Shown here one piece after another: positions 22,611 to 33,611 of a DNA stretch of 64,000 nucleotides. This DNA comes from Kondoa malvinella (Eukaryota; Basidiomycota; Agaricostilbomycetes; Agaricostilbales; Kondoaceae): contig BCIM01000011.1 of assembly GCA_039545315.1 (NCBI GenBank), positions 558,001 to 622,000 on the forward strand. The letters run 5' to 3'. Positions within the stretch are counted from its first letter, which is position 1, and each line of letters opens with the position of its first letter. Both the position numbers and the translations under genes were made by a program. The notes under the pieces are model-generated. The model had not been told where the DNA came from, ran no database searches, and saw only the letters and a list, made by a program, of their open reading frames with translations.

Positions 22611-25600
22611 CTAATAGTCCAGGTCCAGATCTCCGGTTGCTGCAGCCTTGTCGAGGTCAGAGTAGCTTGCTACTCGCGCCTTTCTCGGATCTTCCCTCAC
22701 ACCTTCTGGGATCTTTAGAGGAGGAGCAGGTGCCATGCGCGCTCTCTTTGGTGCAGGATCGTCATAGACACGCTCGCCAATCCGATCTCTGAGACGCTTC
22801 TCGCCATACGAAGGACCGCTGTCAAATCGCTGAGGGAAACCCATCGATGGTGACATGCCAGGCTGCAACATACGTAAGCGAGACACAAAGTCGAAATGAT
22901 TCAGGACGAACCATGTACGACATTGGAGCAGCAAACCCAGACTGGCCACTCATGCCCATCATTCCCATCATGCCCATGCCCATCGCTCCGTAGCCACCTA
23001 TTGGATAGCCCATTGGCGGAGGCATGTGTGATTGCATATAGGGCGCTGGAGCATCGCGTGAAGGTGCAGCTGAATCTGCGTGCGGTGTTGGCATGACTGG
23101 GTTGATTCGCTGAGGATCAAGCACGTAGTTGTTGAAGTATTTGATCTGTTTCCAGATTGATTGAGCATCAGATGTCCACGTACTCAGGGATGGAGAGAAA
23201 TACCCGATCTAAATCTTCAAACTGTATCTCTTCAGGGTGCTTGTTGGCCACATGCTTTTCCACAAAGTTGAGAGCTTTGAAAAGCTTGTTGCACGCTTTG
23301 CAGCGGAACTTGACATCGTCTTCAATCTTGATCTTTGATTCGCATTGACGGTGAAGCTCACTAAGAACCGGTGCAGCTTTAGCACAATTTCATATGCTTG
23401 TGTGGATCCGCTTACGCTTCATAGCTCTCGCCTCCATGCTCTCGCGGATCCAAATTTGGGTTAATGAGCATAGCGACTCGGTCGTCGAAGGATCGCACGA
23501 AAGCAGTTTCTACTCGTTAATATCAGCATATGGTCATGGCTAAACTTATCAGACGAACCGTTGGCCTTCGAGTTCCTTGAGCGAGAATCATCTGGGTATG
23601 CTTGCCTTCGGACATGCTTGACACATCTGCGAGCGAGCTCTTCTGGAAAGTCGTGAACAGCAGTACAGTAATAGCAGGTTGCAAAGCATTGTCTGAGATA
23701 TTGCAGCAGGAAATCCATATGCTTTCGAATCTATTGCCGGCTTCTTAGTCTTTGACGCAAGACATTGACCATCGACTTACGACAACAATGCCATCCTCAG
23801 GCGAGGCTCGTAGCTCCTCCACTTTGTGCATAATGGCTGCCGAACCTCTCGTGTCACCGCTTTCAGCTTCAAGTTTGGCAATGAGACTCGTTGCCTGTTC
23901 AATGTCTTTCTCTAGCCTCATGAAGCCTCCGAACGGGCTAGGCACTGTCCGAATCTTTTGGTACGACGTCTGGTTCCCACGACTCATGTGTAAGGTGAAA
24001 GAGTCAATCTGTCGGAAGCTCAATCGAAACACAGGGTGATGTCTAGTCAGGCAACATACCTTGGATTCGAAGAGTTTGGACTCGGCAGCTTCCATGTCTG
24101 ACCCGGGCACGAATTGCACAAAGCCAACCCGATGGAAGCGCTTGTTCGGGTTCGGTTCTGACAGAGCTACATAGTCGAAACCTTCAACTTGAGCTAGATG
24201 CTGTAGTCAGGACACCAATGTTAGCTCGGCATATAGCACATCATTTCCAGACATACAGCTTCAAGATCGGGTCGCGAGATCTCGTGCGAGACAGCCTTGA
24301 TGATGAGTTGCGTGTCTGAGCCAGGTATAGCAACCTCGTCGTCCCGCGCTCTACACCGTCAGACAGTTAGCTAAGACTATACTAACAGTAGTCTGGGACT
24401 TGCCTTGGTTTTTGCTTATCCGCTTCTGCTTCTGGTTTAACTTCATTTTCCGTCTTTGGCGTCTCGGAAGGTTCAACAGATGCAGAAGGTTTCTCTGAAG
24501 TTGGAGCATCGCCGTTTGCAGGATCTTTTTCAGCTTTGATTGGCTGCGCTTCTGGATCCAGCGACTTGGCCACAGTCTCGGGCGAGGTCTCTGCTGCCGA
24601 GTCTTCTCTTTTTGGTAGTTCTTCTCTCTTTGGTGCTTTGACTGCAATACACTTGAGCATCTCGTCAATGAGCTAGGCGAAACCGAATTACCTGGCTGAT
24701 GATCAAAATCCAGATCCTCGAATTGGCCCGAAGACAACTCTTGCAAAAACACATCGACCTTGCCTTCCCTTCCTTTAGCTCTCAATCGCGCTCTAAGTGG
24801 TTCTTGGGCAGGATCATAACGCTCTTGGAACCAAGGACTCTTTTTGTGCTGCTCAAAGAACGTAGAATATTGCCGTCGCATAAAGCCATTGCGGTATTTG
24901 CGCCAGGCTTCGTCTAGGCGAACACGGTCTTCATAGATGTTTGGGTAGGATTGTCGCATGTAGGCTTCGAAATGGTCGAAAGAGACTTGGTAAGGTAAAT
25001 CTTCTGGAACAGGTACGCGAGCTCTGCAAGAAAGATGAGTAACGTACGAGTCTTTGGTCTCGGAGCTTACGGAGGTGCTCCTCCACGATCATGGCGGCTA
25101 CCATACTCGTCTGGGCGATAGTACGGATCTTCTCGTCGAGGATCTTCCCTGCGTGCATCATATGCTAGACGACCTGTCGGTGATATATGGCGGCATCAGC
25201 TGCGGATACAGATTATCGCGACTCAAAACCGACCTCTATCATACTCTCTGAAGCCATCCCGTCCATTTGGCCTGTAAGGTTCTCGACCATAAGGTGAAGG
25301 GGATCGCCGCCTCTTGCGGTCTACACATACTATGAGCTGTGATACAAATCCTTATGACAGACAGCGGACCTCGTTCATCATAAGGACTAGGCGCTCTAGC
25401 AGGCGGAGGTCCACGACGTTCGGCATAAGTATCTGCAGGCCTTTCAGGCATACTTGGCCGATCATAGCGAGCAGGCGGTGAGCGCGGCCGCATCATCATA
25501 TGCGACATATCGGCCACGGGAGCAGGTTCACCACTGGTAGCTAGAACGACGCTTTGTCTTGGAGGCGGAACAGCTTCTTCATCTGCAGCGACATCTGGCG

Positions 25601-25643
25601 TGCTTTCCCATATCGATTCTTGTTTGGCAGGAGGAGCAGACAT
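22611..25643 (-). CDS. ARS2: ARS2/Serrate-type zinc-finger RNA-processing protein
   Basis: ARS2 binds the nuclear cap-binding complex and directs short or unstable transcripts to decay or processing. The N-terminus is disordered and Pro/Arg-rich (MSAPPAKQESIWESTPDVA). The conserved DUF3546-like helical block follows, with VSFDHFEAYMRQSYPNIYED and AWRKYRNGFMRRQYSTFFEQ. A Glu/Pro/Lys-rich acidic linker follows, then the central region with RPDLEA-type RRM-like segments. The C2H2 finger reads FRCKACNKLFKALNFVEKHV plus ANKHPEE. The C-terminal tail is Met/Gly/Pro-rich (GYGAMGMGMMGMMGMSGQ) and ends GDLDLDY at 22611. This is the standard ARS2 domain order. Numerous short introns occur. In fission yeast the orthologue is Pir2. 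Confidence 0.88.
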
Positions 25644-26145
25644 GGTGTTGACGGGCGGCTGCGAGCGAGAAATGCACGAATTGGTAAATCAGCCTTTTCT
25701 GTGTCTTTGAGGATTTCGTCAAAGTGAGACGGCTGCTTGACGCTGTGCAACAAGGGTATCTGCGTATTGGAGCGGTGGAGACTGTTACATGACCAGAGCA
25801 TGGCGCCAACGAGAAATGCAAGGGGAGAGGGGAGTAAAGAGAGAGAGACAGCAATAAGCGATTTGACCAAGATGCGAGCAGCGCCAGGAGATGTTGCTTG
25901 AAACAGTCCAGGAGACTCACCAAAGCACTGCACACGACAGAGACAAAAGCACGTCTCGTCGTTGTGGGAAGCCCTTGTTGAACAACGTCGAGGAGGTCAC
26001 TGTGTTCCAAGTCGGACGCTCAAATAGGATATACTTGCTATCTACGATGCTAATGCAGTACTACAATGTACATATGCGGGGTTACGACACTCGGTACAGT
26101 GGTCCGACAAACTCCTCCTCACTTCCCGCTCAAAGGATGAGGAGC
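25644..26145. other. Intergenic region, acyl-CoA dehydrogenase 3' side and ARS2 promoter
   Basis: About 500 bases lie between two genes read on the minus strand. A hydrophobic open frame on the minus strand (26010-25579) has no ATG and is preceded by a stop, so I treat this stretch as UTR and promoter. It has no recognisable RNA gene or repeat. Confidence 0.4.
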
Positions 26146-28065
26146 TTACTTTGCATAGGTCTTGCGAATATGCTTAGAGATGGTCTCTGCTTGAATGTTG
26201 CTCGTCTGTGGGGCAGTCGAGATGAGCAAAGAAAGAGAGAAGATTAAGATCCAACTCACTCCCTCGTCTGTTCAAAGTAGATGCCTTTTAGTCACAGTCG
26301 TTATGAGGAGCAATAGTACTCACAAATGCTGCCAATCTTGCTATCTCTCAAATACTTCTCAATGCCTGAGAAAGAGGATTAGCTACTTCTCATTGCATGT
26401 CGAGTCCGCATACCTGTCTCACGGGTGAAGCCCTGCATAGGAAATCAGCGACTGCGCAAGAAGTGACAGTTAGTACTAACCACTCCACCTGCCCAATCGA
26501 TTGCAATGGAAGCTGTTGTTTGCGCAACACGACTTGCCACCCATTTCGCTTGTGCCGCTTCAATCATGAATGGTCGGCCTGAAGCGCGCGACTCAGTACA
26601 GGTCGGATGGTACACGACAAGGAACGCACCTTCTTCCTTTAAGCGAGCAGCGTTGTAAGTCATCAATCTTGCGCCTTCAATTTGAGTGTAGATCTGCCCA
26701 ATGGCTCAGCACTTCTGCTGATATCGGACGAGGATTACTGACATCCGCAAATTGATGACCCATAGCTTGGAAATCTCCGACAGCTTGACCAAATTGCTTC
26801 CTGTGCTCGCTGTGAGATCCAAAATCGGAGAAGCAAGATGAAACCCACCTCTCGTACGCATATGGCACAACCTTCTCGAAAGCCCCCTTGGCAATACCTA
26901 ACATCTGCGCAGCAATACCGATACGGCCTACTAGGATTGAGCTGCGAATTTTAACGGCGAGCAAAACATTTACCTTCATTCAGGATTTCAATAGCATACT
27001 TGTAACCTTTGCCTTCTTCTCCGACCAAGTTCTCGAGCGGAATCTTGACCTCATCGAAATTGACTGTGCAGGTACTTGAAGCTCGAATACCTAGCTTCTG
27101 TTCCTTCTTTGCTACTTCTAGACCGTGTTCTCGCTCAACCAGGAAACAAGTGATGCCTTTATAGCCTTTGCTGAAATCAAGGTTGGCAAAGACCTGCACA
27201 AGATGAGCTGGACTCGATGTCAGGGAAAGAGAGAAAGCGAACAAGGAAGATGTCGGCTTCGTTACTATTTGTGATCCACATCTTGCTGCCGGAGATGATG
27301 TAGCCATCGTCTACCTTGGTGGCTTTGGTCTTGAGAGCGAAAGCATCCGATCCAGAGGCGGGCTCGGACAGACAGAAACTTCCCAGCTAGATGCTCATCA
27401 GTAGAGATTGATGACCAGACGAATAATTTACCTTATCCGTACATAGACCAGGTAGATACTTGTCTTTCAAGGTCTCTGAGCCATGTACGCGAATCAGGGT
27501 CTGTTCCGATGGCATGAGCTGTCTGTAGATTGAACATTCAGACTGCCACTTACATTGACCAGGGTGTTGTGAACATCGCAGCAGACAGAAACACTAGCAT
27601 CAAGCTTTGCAAGCTCTTCGATAGCAATGATTGCCTGTAGCAATATTCAAATCAAGCCAATGACGCCGGAAGAGCTACTGACGGAAGTGAAGGAAGCTTC
27701 TGATCCGCCATGGTCTGCGCTAGTCTCGATGCCCATAAGTCCTTGATCGAACAAGCCTTTGATAACACTGCCATGCATAGACACGCCCAAGGGTAAGCTC
27801 CAGCGCGATACAAAAGTCTGATTAGCCGAATAACGCACGCTGGGTCCATCTTCTCGTTCTCGTCCATTTCTCTGACCTTCTCTGGCGTCAAAATTTCAGT
27901 CGCAAACTTTCTAACTGCATCGCGCAAAGCTTCTTCCTCGTCTGTGAGCTGGGACAGGGAATTGAGCTGCTGCAATCGAGCAGGGGCAGTCGAGAAGAGT
28001 CTAGGCGTTGGCTTGGGCACAGTCTGTGCTACGCGTGGTGCTTGACGGAGTGCTGCTCGATACAT
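26146..28065 (-). CDS. Short/branched-chain acyl-CoA dehydrogenase, mitochondrial
   Basis: This flavoenzyme oxidises short or branched-chain acyl-CoAs (valine/isoleucine breakdown and beta-oxidation) in mitochondria. Start ATG at 28065 gives MYRAALRQAPRVAQTVPKP, a basic presequence. The N-terminal helical domain includes LTDEEEALRDAVRKFATEIL and GLMGIETSADHGGSEASF. The middle domain has the signature LGSFCLSEPASGSDAFALK and YIISGSKMWITNSNEAD. The C-terminal domain has RIGIAAQMLGIAKGAFEKV, RKQFGQAVGDFQAMGHQFAD and the catalytic-base motif IYEGTSNIQ. It ends AETISKHIRKTYAK with the stop at 26148-26146. The catalytic Glu of YEG agrees with the ACADSB-like subgroup rather than isovaleryl-CoA dehydrogenase. 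Many short introns are present. Confidence 0.9.
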
Positions 28066-28217
28066 GTTTGACTCGAAGCGATCGCTGTTGCACTCCAAAA
28101 CACTAAAAGAGAAGGGCTCCGCCGGTAATCAAATCACGTGCCAAGGAGCGGAATGCCTCTAACAGCACATAACAGTATAGCATACATTCAGCCCTAGCCC
28201 ATATCACCACAGTATAT

Positions 28218-30290
28218 CTAGCCCTGCACCGAATCAGTCTTCTTCGACGAACCAGGCGAACCGACACTCCGCTCTTTAGCATGTCGACGGATCCTTTCCA
28301 TCTTTTGACCATTCCGCGAGATAGAAGTAGGAGCGATCGAAGTAGAAGCATCTGGTAACATCTGCCAGGCCATACTAGGTGCTGCTGATTCTGCCTGGGC
28401 GAAAGGCGATGCTGGACCTTTCTTCATCAACCAGACATCTATTGCTGTTGACCCTTTGCGGGAATGCCCTTTCGAGCCTTCGGACAGGTTTCGACGATGA
28501 CCTTGAGCTACTGGAGCTGGTTTCGCAGGTGTAGAAACAATTGTCGTCGGTGGAGGGGGAATCGCTTTCTGTACTCCAAGTCAGCTTCATAGCAAACAAT
28601 TCGCCGAGGGAAGACGCACAGGAGAGTTGACCCAAGCTTTGATACCGCTCAATTTTCCGCTCGTCGGTGTAGTCACAGCTTCAGGCGATTCAGCGACGAG
28701 AGCGCTATGCCGAGGAAGAGATTCATTCTTCCGACTAGCTGGCTTTCGTGCATGCTCAGCAAGGCGCCTAGCATCCGGATCTTCCGTCGATCTTGACCTC
28801 TTGTGCGCAAACTTTCTAGGCGTCCGAACAGGCGAAGGGGTAGATTGTTCACTTGATTCCTCATCTTCTTCTTCAAAGCAATCCTCCTCATCATTCGTTC
28901 GCGATTCTCTGTTCTTGAGATGTGCTCGTAATTTGGCTTCGTACTGCTGCCTCTTGATCTCGAAACGTTTCTTCTGCAACTCTAGCTCGACCCGAGCTTG
29001 CAATTCCCGCTCTCTTGCTTGCCATTCTGGATCATCTAAGCCGGGACCACCATCTGATTCAGGCGCAAAGGAGTAGACTTCTTCTGTATAAGATGGGGTT
29101 CGATTATATTCCGGACGAGCCATGTACTGCTGAGGATCGTATCCTTCACTCGAGGTCTGGTATGCTGGAGGTGGATTGACAGCGCCCATATGGAACGAGT
29201 TCTTGTTTGACGTTCCAGATTTGAGTGATGCTTCGAGCCATGCTGCTTTGGTCGCTGCTGATAATTTCTTCCGCCGGCAGCAGATGAGCCACAGCAAGAC
29301 GATGAGGACGACAGTAGCGATAGCCGCTGCGATGGGTATGACGATCGGAATTGTGTCTTTCGCTTTCGGTGTATTTTCCTGAGTATTGGCTGGTACGAGA
29401 TCTTCAAGGCACAATTCGAGCTGTTGCGCCATGATGCCAGACTTGCATTCAGCCTTGACACAGGCTCCTTTCGCCACGCGATAGTCTTTGGGACAAGACA
29501 GGCATGCATCTGTGCCTTCACCGAAACACCTGCAAACCAGGTCAGGTAGGGCTTCATTGGCTCGAAGGAGGGCGTACGTCTCGCAAGAAGCATCGCATGC
29601 TGTACAAGTAGAATCCTTCATAAATTCTTTGCGAGGGCACCATTCGGTTGAATTGGTAGTTGCGATTTCTGCCGAGATGTCATTTACGTTCAAAGCCCTA
29701 CAACGAAACAGCTCACCTGACTGCACACTTTCCAAAGATAGAGATTGACCAGCCAAATTCCACTGCGATACATCTGGCACTGAATCCCAGACCGACATCT
29801 TTCGCTGCGTTATCGTTCCATTCTCTCCTGGGCTAGGACCAAGGTTGAAGACAACGAAATGACCATCCAAGATGAGCAAAGATCGAACGCTGTCATTCGC
29901 TGAAGGTCCGGCGTTGCTGTAGTCCGGTCCAGAAAAGGCCATGACTTGCGTCGTCCCGTTCATCTTGACTTCTGCTTCATTGCCTTCCACCGTATAGTTG
30001 AATCCTGCGCCAGGCAACTGTTTGACTTGATCTGGAAAGTCGCCCAGATAGGAAGCCAAGAAGGATGAATCTTGCCCTGGTACCGGTGTTGCCAGTGAAA
30101 AGCTGCCTTCGAGTAATAACAGAGATGCTACGTCGATGTCTGAGCGTCGCAGAAGCACGCCGATAGAGGTATTCGAAGGTGTATCACTCAAGATACAGCC
30201 TGACGGAGCACAGATAGCATGCTGCTTTGCGCCATTGACTGCGCTACAGGCCGATAAGAGTACGATAGGCCAGAGCGACCTTGTTCGCAT
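28218..30290 (-). CDS. Cysteine-rich type I membrane protein, orphan sensor-like
   Basis: Two exons (30290-28620 and 28568-28218) encode about 670 aa. A signal peptide is likely (RSLWPIVLLSACSAVNG). The extracellular part (to about residue 320) begins with a region containing SDTPSNTSIGVLLRRSDIDV and several N-glycosylation sequons. It includes a furin-like cysteine-rich stretch, with CPRKEFMKDSTCTACDASCE and GEGTDACLSCPKDYRVAKGAC. One transmembrane helix follows (IPIVIPIAAAIATVVLIVLL) with an adjacent CC pair. The cytoplasmic half has a coiled-coil segment rich in Glu/Arg (ARERELQARVELELQKKRFE), an acidic patch and Ser/Arg-rich basic sequence. No kinase or other catalytic domain is seen. Similar architecture occurs in basidiomycete proteins without known function; a cell-surface sensor role is an inference. 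Confidence 0.75.
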
Positions 30291-30857
30291 AACACAATTC
30301 GCGAGAGTGATACAGATAAGAGACAAGACAGAAGTGATTCAAAAGGCGCGAGAGAAGATACAGAAGGTTTCATCCGACTTGACGAGAACTGACTACAAAG
30401 GAAGCTCGACGGCCTCTTCTCACGACCATGCCTGGCTGCCCTTCCGTGCTGGCAGAGGCTGTAGCTTTTCAGTCTTCGCGACTGGACATGCTGCTAGCGA
30501 TGAATGCAGAAAAGAAGTCGACTGCCTCTCGTCTTGCCCAGCCTAATCCACTCAGTCTCTTCCTGCTCTTTGCTACAGTACTCTGTCGTGCAAATCTCTG
30601 TTGCCGTTGCTGCGACACTCCTCCGTATCGCCGTTCGCAGAACACACGTGTCGACAAATGCATTGATACGTAAGGCTGCCAGGTTTGAGCCGCCTCTCCG
30701 GCATCGAGAATCTTCTTCCTTCGTTCCTCTTCCGCTACCATGGGTGCCAGTGCACTGTGAAGGGATCTCGGACTCAGGAAGGCACAATAGAGCAAGACAC
30801 TCGGGCGTGAAGCTCATTTGCGCCAATCCCATAGGGCGATAGAGAGGATACCAAGCA
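30291..30857. other. Divergent intergenic region
   Basis: About 570 bases lie between head-to-head genes. A minus-strand open frame with an ATG at 30741 (ending 30469) is the only candidate gene, and I rejected it. Otherwise the stretch holds promoter/UTR sequence with no visible structured RNA. Confidence 0.35.
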
Positions 30858-31499
30858 ATGGGAGCAAATCAAAGCATCTACGGGCCAGGAATTGGTGCAA
30901 GACCTTATCGACGGAATGATTGGAGCCCTTTGCTCGAAGCGCAAGGGCGTCTTTTCAAAATGGAGAACAAACATGCTAAAGTCCGTGCTGGCCTTATACA
31001 TCATGTTCTCTTTCCTGACTTCTCAAAACAGTTCTTTGCTCGCTAGTGAGTCTGCCGCCGCCTACGATAGCGAACTTCTGCCCATGCAATACACTAGCGG
31101 AGTCTATCAGCGCGGCCGTATCAACGAACTCATGAAAGAAGCTGCAATGCTCTGGGAAGGTGCTGTTGCATTTCAAGCGCAGGCGAAACAGCAGCATGCG
31201 CGAGGCGAAACGATTCCTGCCCAAGCTTCGATGGTGGGTTCTCTCACAGTGGTAGCATGATCAAGCTTGATGTCTAGCACAGCAAGAAGCTCGGAGGCTA
31301 GCAAGAGAATACAACAGGATGGTCGAGGAAGCACAACGGTTGCTTGCTGAGAGTCAAGTGAGATATTCTTTTTCGACAGACTGGTTCCCCGCTTAGAACT
31401 TGTGGACAGGCCATGGGCATGCAAGAACGACATCAAGGAGAGCAAGCTCGAAATCAGATCCGTCAACAATGGATCATGAGCTATACCCGCATGGTGTGA
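30858..31499 (+). CDS. Small uncharacterised protein with C-terminal coiled coil
   Basis: I do not recognise this gene. The ATG at 30858 gives MGANQSIYGPGIGARPYRRN, then EAQGRLFKMENKHAKVRAGL and VLFPDFSKQFFARY. A donor gtgagt at about 31047 and acceptor cactag at 31094 keep frame into GVYQRGRINELMKEAAMLWE and FQAQAKQQHARGETIPAQA. A second intron precedes QQEARRLAREYNRMVEEAQR and LLAESQ. A third intron (gtgaga to ggacag) precedes AMGMQERHQGEQARNQIRQQ and WIMSYTRMV, with the stop at 31497-31499. The last 80 residues are Gln/Glu/Arg-rich and helical, probably a coiled coil. No targeting signal is clear. It lies head-to-tail before the prolidase gene with about 170 bases between. Confidence 0.55.
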
Positions 31500-31670
31500 A
31501 CAGCTCGGGGCAAGATTGGGCAATGTGCAGATGCATCTGGTCATGCTAGAGAGGGCACTACTACACGGGAAGAGGATGAACTGGCTTATGCGGGAAACCT
31601 TGTCATGCTGCCATATCTTGTGCATACTATTCTTGTCTCATACCCGTGACTTATGGGCGGTTCTTCAACA

Positions 31671-33482
31671 ATGGCTTCAAAGATCTACCCAGGTAGAGTA
31701 GTTCAGAACAGCTGCAACTACCCGCGCTGACCATTTGGTCGTACAGCGCGAACACATGCTGCCAAAGTCATTACAGAACTTGGCAAGCTCGTCAAACCGC
31801 CCCCTCTGGCTGTCCTCTACCTGGAAGGGGATGTCACAAGAGCCAGACACGACACCGATAGAGATCTGACCTTCAGACAAGAGTATGTTGCTGTCGCCTG
31901 GTTGACCATGTGTTGGCTGATGTGACCGCGTTCAGGTCAAACTTCTTTTACCTGTAAGCCAGCGCTTATAGCTCTCTTTGGCATATTCTGATCATTTCGT
32001 ACAGTACTGGATGTCACATTCCGGCCTCCAAGCTGCTCATACAGAGCAGACAAGGCAAAGCTACCACGACGCTATACGTACCGCCTGTGAACCCAGATGA
32101 AGTCATGTGGATGGGCTTACCAGCTTCCCTTGAAGTCGTAAAGCAAACGCACGATGTCGACGAAGTAAAGACGACAGATCAGCTCACTTCGCATCTAAAA
32201 GAGCTTTTGATGGAGAAGGACTCTATGTTGTTCCATTTTGATAGCGTAAAATCTCCTGTGGAAGGTGTCAAAACCGATGATACGAATCTACTCACTGCTA
32301 TTCAAGAAGCTCGGATCGTCAAGACGCCTTATGAGATTGAGCTTATGCGGTATGCAGCCCTTCATCAAGTCGACGCAAAATCTGTATTGATTAGATGCAC
32401 AGGAAGGCAAACAAGCTATCTTCAGCCGCTCACGAACGCCTGATGAAAGCCACAGCTTCGGGAGACGTCAAGCGGGAAGACGAAGGAGCTGCATTCTTCG
32501 AATACGAATGCAAACGCTATGGGTAAGTTGGCGTCGTGCAAAACCATTCGCAATGCTTACGCGAAAGCCATAGATCAAAAGGTCTAGCATACGAATCAAT
32601 CGTCGCTTATGGTCCATCTAGCAGCACGCTTCACTACGTCAACAATGACAAGCCTTTTGTCAATGCCGACCGCGGTCATCTGCTGCTGATTGATGCCGGC
32701 TGCGAATGGTCTTGCTACGGAGCAGACATCACGCGCACCTACCCGATCGGTAATGGTGGGAAATTCACACCAGAAGGCAAAAACATTTACAAGCTTGTGC
32801 TGTCTATGCAAGATGCTGCGATGGCTATGATGAAGCCTGGCGTGCATTGGGAAGATGTTCATTTGCTCATGCATAGAATGATCATCAAGGGTTTGCTGGA
32901 AATGGGCATCCTCATTCGAGGGCCTGCAAAGGAGACTGGGAAGGCCTTGGAGGACAAGCTCTTTGATATGAACATGTCGGTACCGTTCTTGCCTCATGGT
33001 TTGGTAAGTTCTGCGTTGTTGTTTCAAGTTGAAGCCAACCTCGAATAGGGCCACCAACTCGGTTTAGACGTGCATGATCTACCCAACAAGGCTTCGCGGC
33101 CTGAAGGTGCCTCCAAAGACCCGAAATGCAAATACTTGCGTTACCGTAGACAGGTACGCGCTCTTCTCTTTGTAAGAAACAAGGCTGATGTAGAAACAGC
33201 TCTACGAGGGACAAGTTATGACTGTCGAGCCCGGATGCTACTTCAACACCTACTTGCTAGAGCCAGTCAAAGACTCGCCGCACATCAATCACGAGCTGTT
33301 GCAAAAGTATCTGCTTGAGGGCGGCGTAAGAATTGGTACGCCGATGTGCTCGAGTCGAAGGCCATGCTCATATTCTCGCAGAGGACGATGTGATAATTAC
33401 GAAGGATGGCATTGACAACATGACAACGGCAGTGAGGAGCATAGAGGATGTTGAGCGCATGTGTAGGCCACCAAGTGCTTGA
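31671..33482 (+). CDS. Xaa-Pro dipeptidase (prolidase), M24B
   Basis: This manganese or cobalt metallopeptidase cuts dipeptides ending in proline. The first exon is only MASKIYPA, and an intron gtagag...tacag joins it to RTHAAKVITELGKLVKPPPL. The AMP_N domain has ARHDTDRDLTFRQESNFFYL and TGCHIPASKLLIQSRQGKA. In the catalytic domain, LLIDAGCEWSCYGADITRTY carries the two Asp ligands, HGLGHQLGLDVHD the His ligand, MTVEPGCYFNTYLLEP one Glu, and the last Glu falls in the segment joined to EDDVIITKDGIDN. The C-terminal exon ends VERMCRPPSA at 33482. No presequence is present, so it is likely cytosolic, unlike the Icp55 homologue at 7880-9742. Multiple short introns. Confidence 0.88.
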
Positions 33483-33611
33483 TAGATTGAAATGAAAATG
33501 TCAAATGTCAAATAGACCGCTTCTCTGCCTTGTCACGCAAGAGCATTGATGTTTACGAGCATTTTTGATGCGAGCCTAGACTCTCTCAAGTTTGCATTGC
33601 GAGACAGCGTT

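Noticed and set aside
25579..26010. Hydrophobic minus-strand frame upstream of ARS2
   Set aside because: No ATG in frame, stop just upstream, and it overlaps the ARS2 start; treated as 5' UTR.
30469..30741. Minus-strand frame beginning MVAEEERRKKILDAGEAAQT
   Set aside because: No introns, no recognised features, and it overlaps the promoter region of the cysteine-rich protein gene; coding status cannot be supported.
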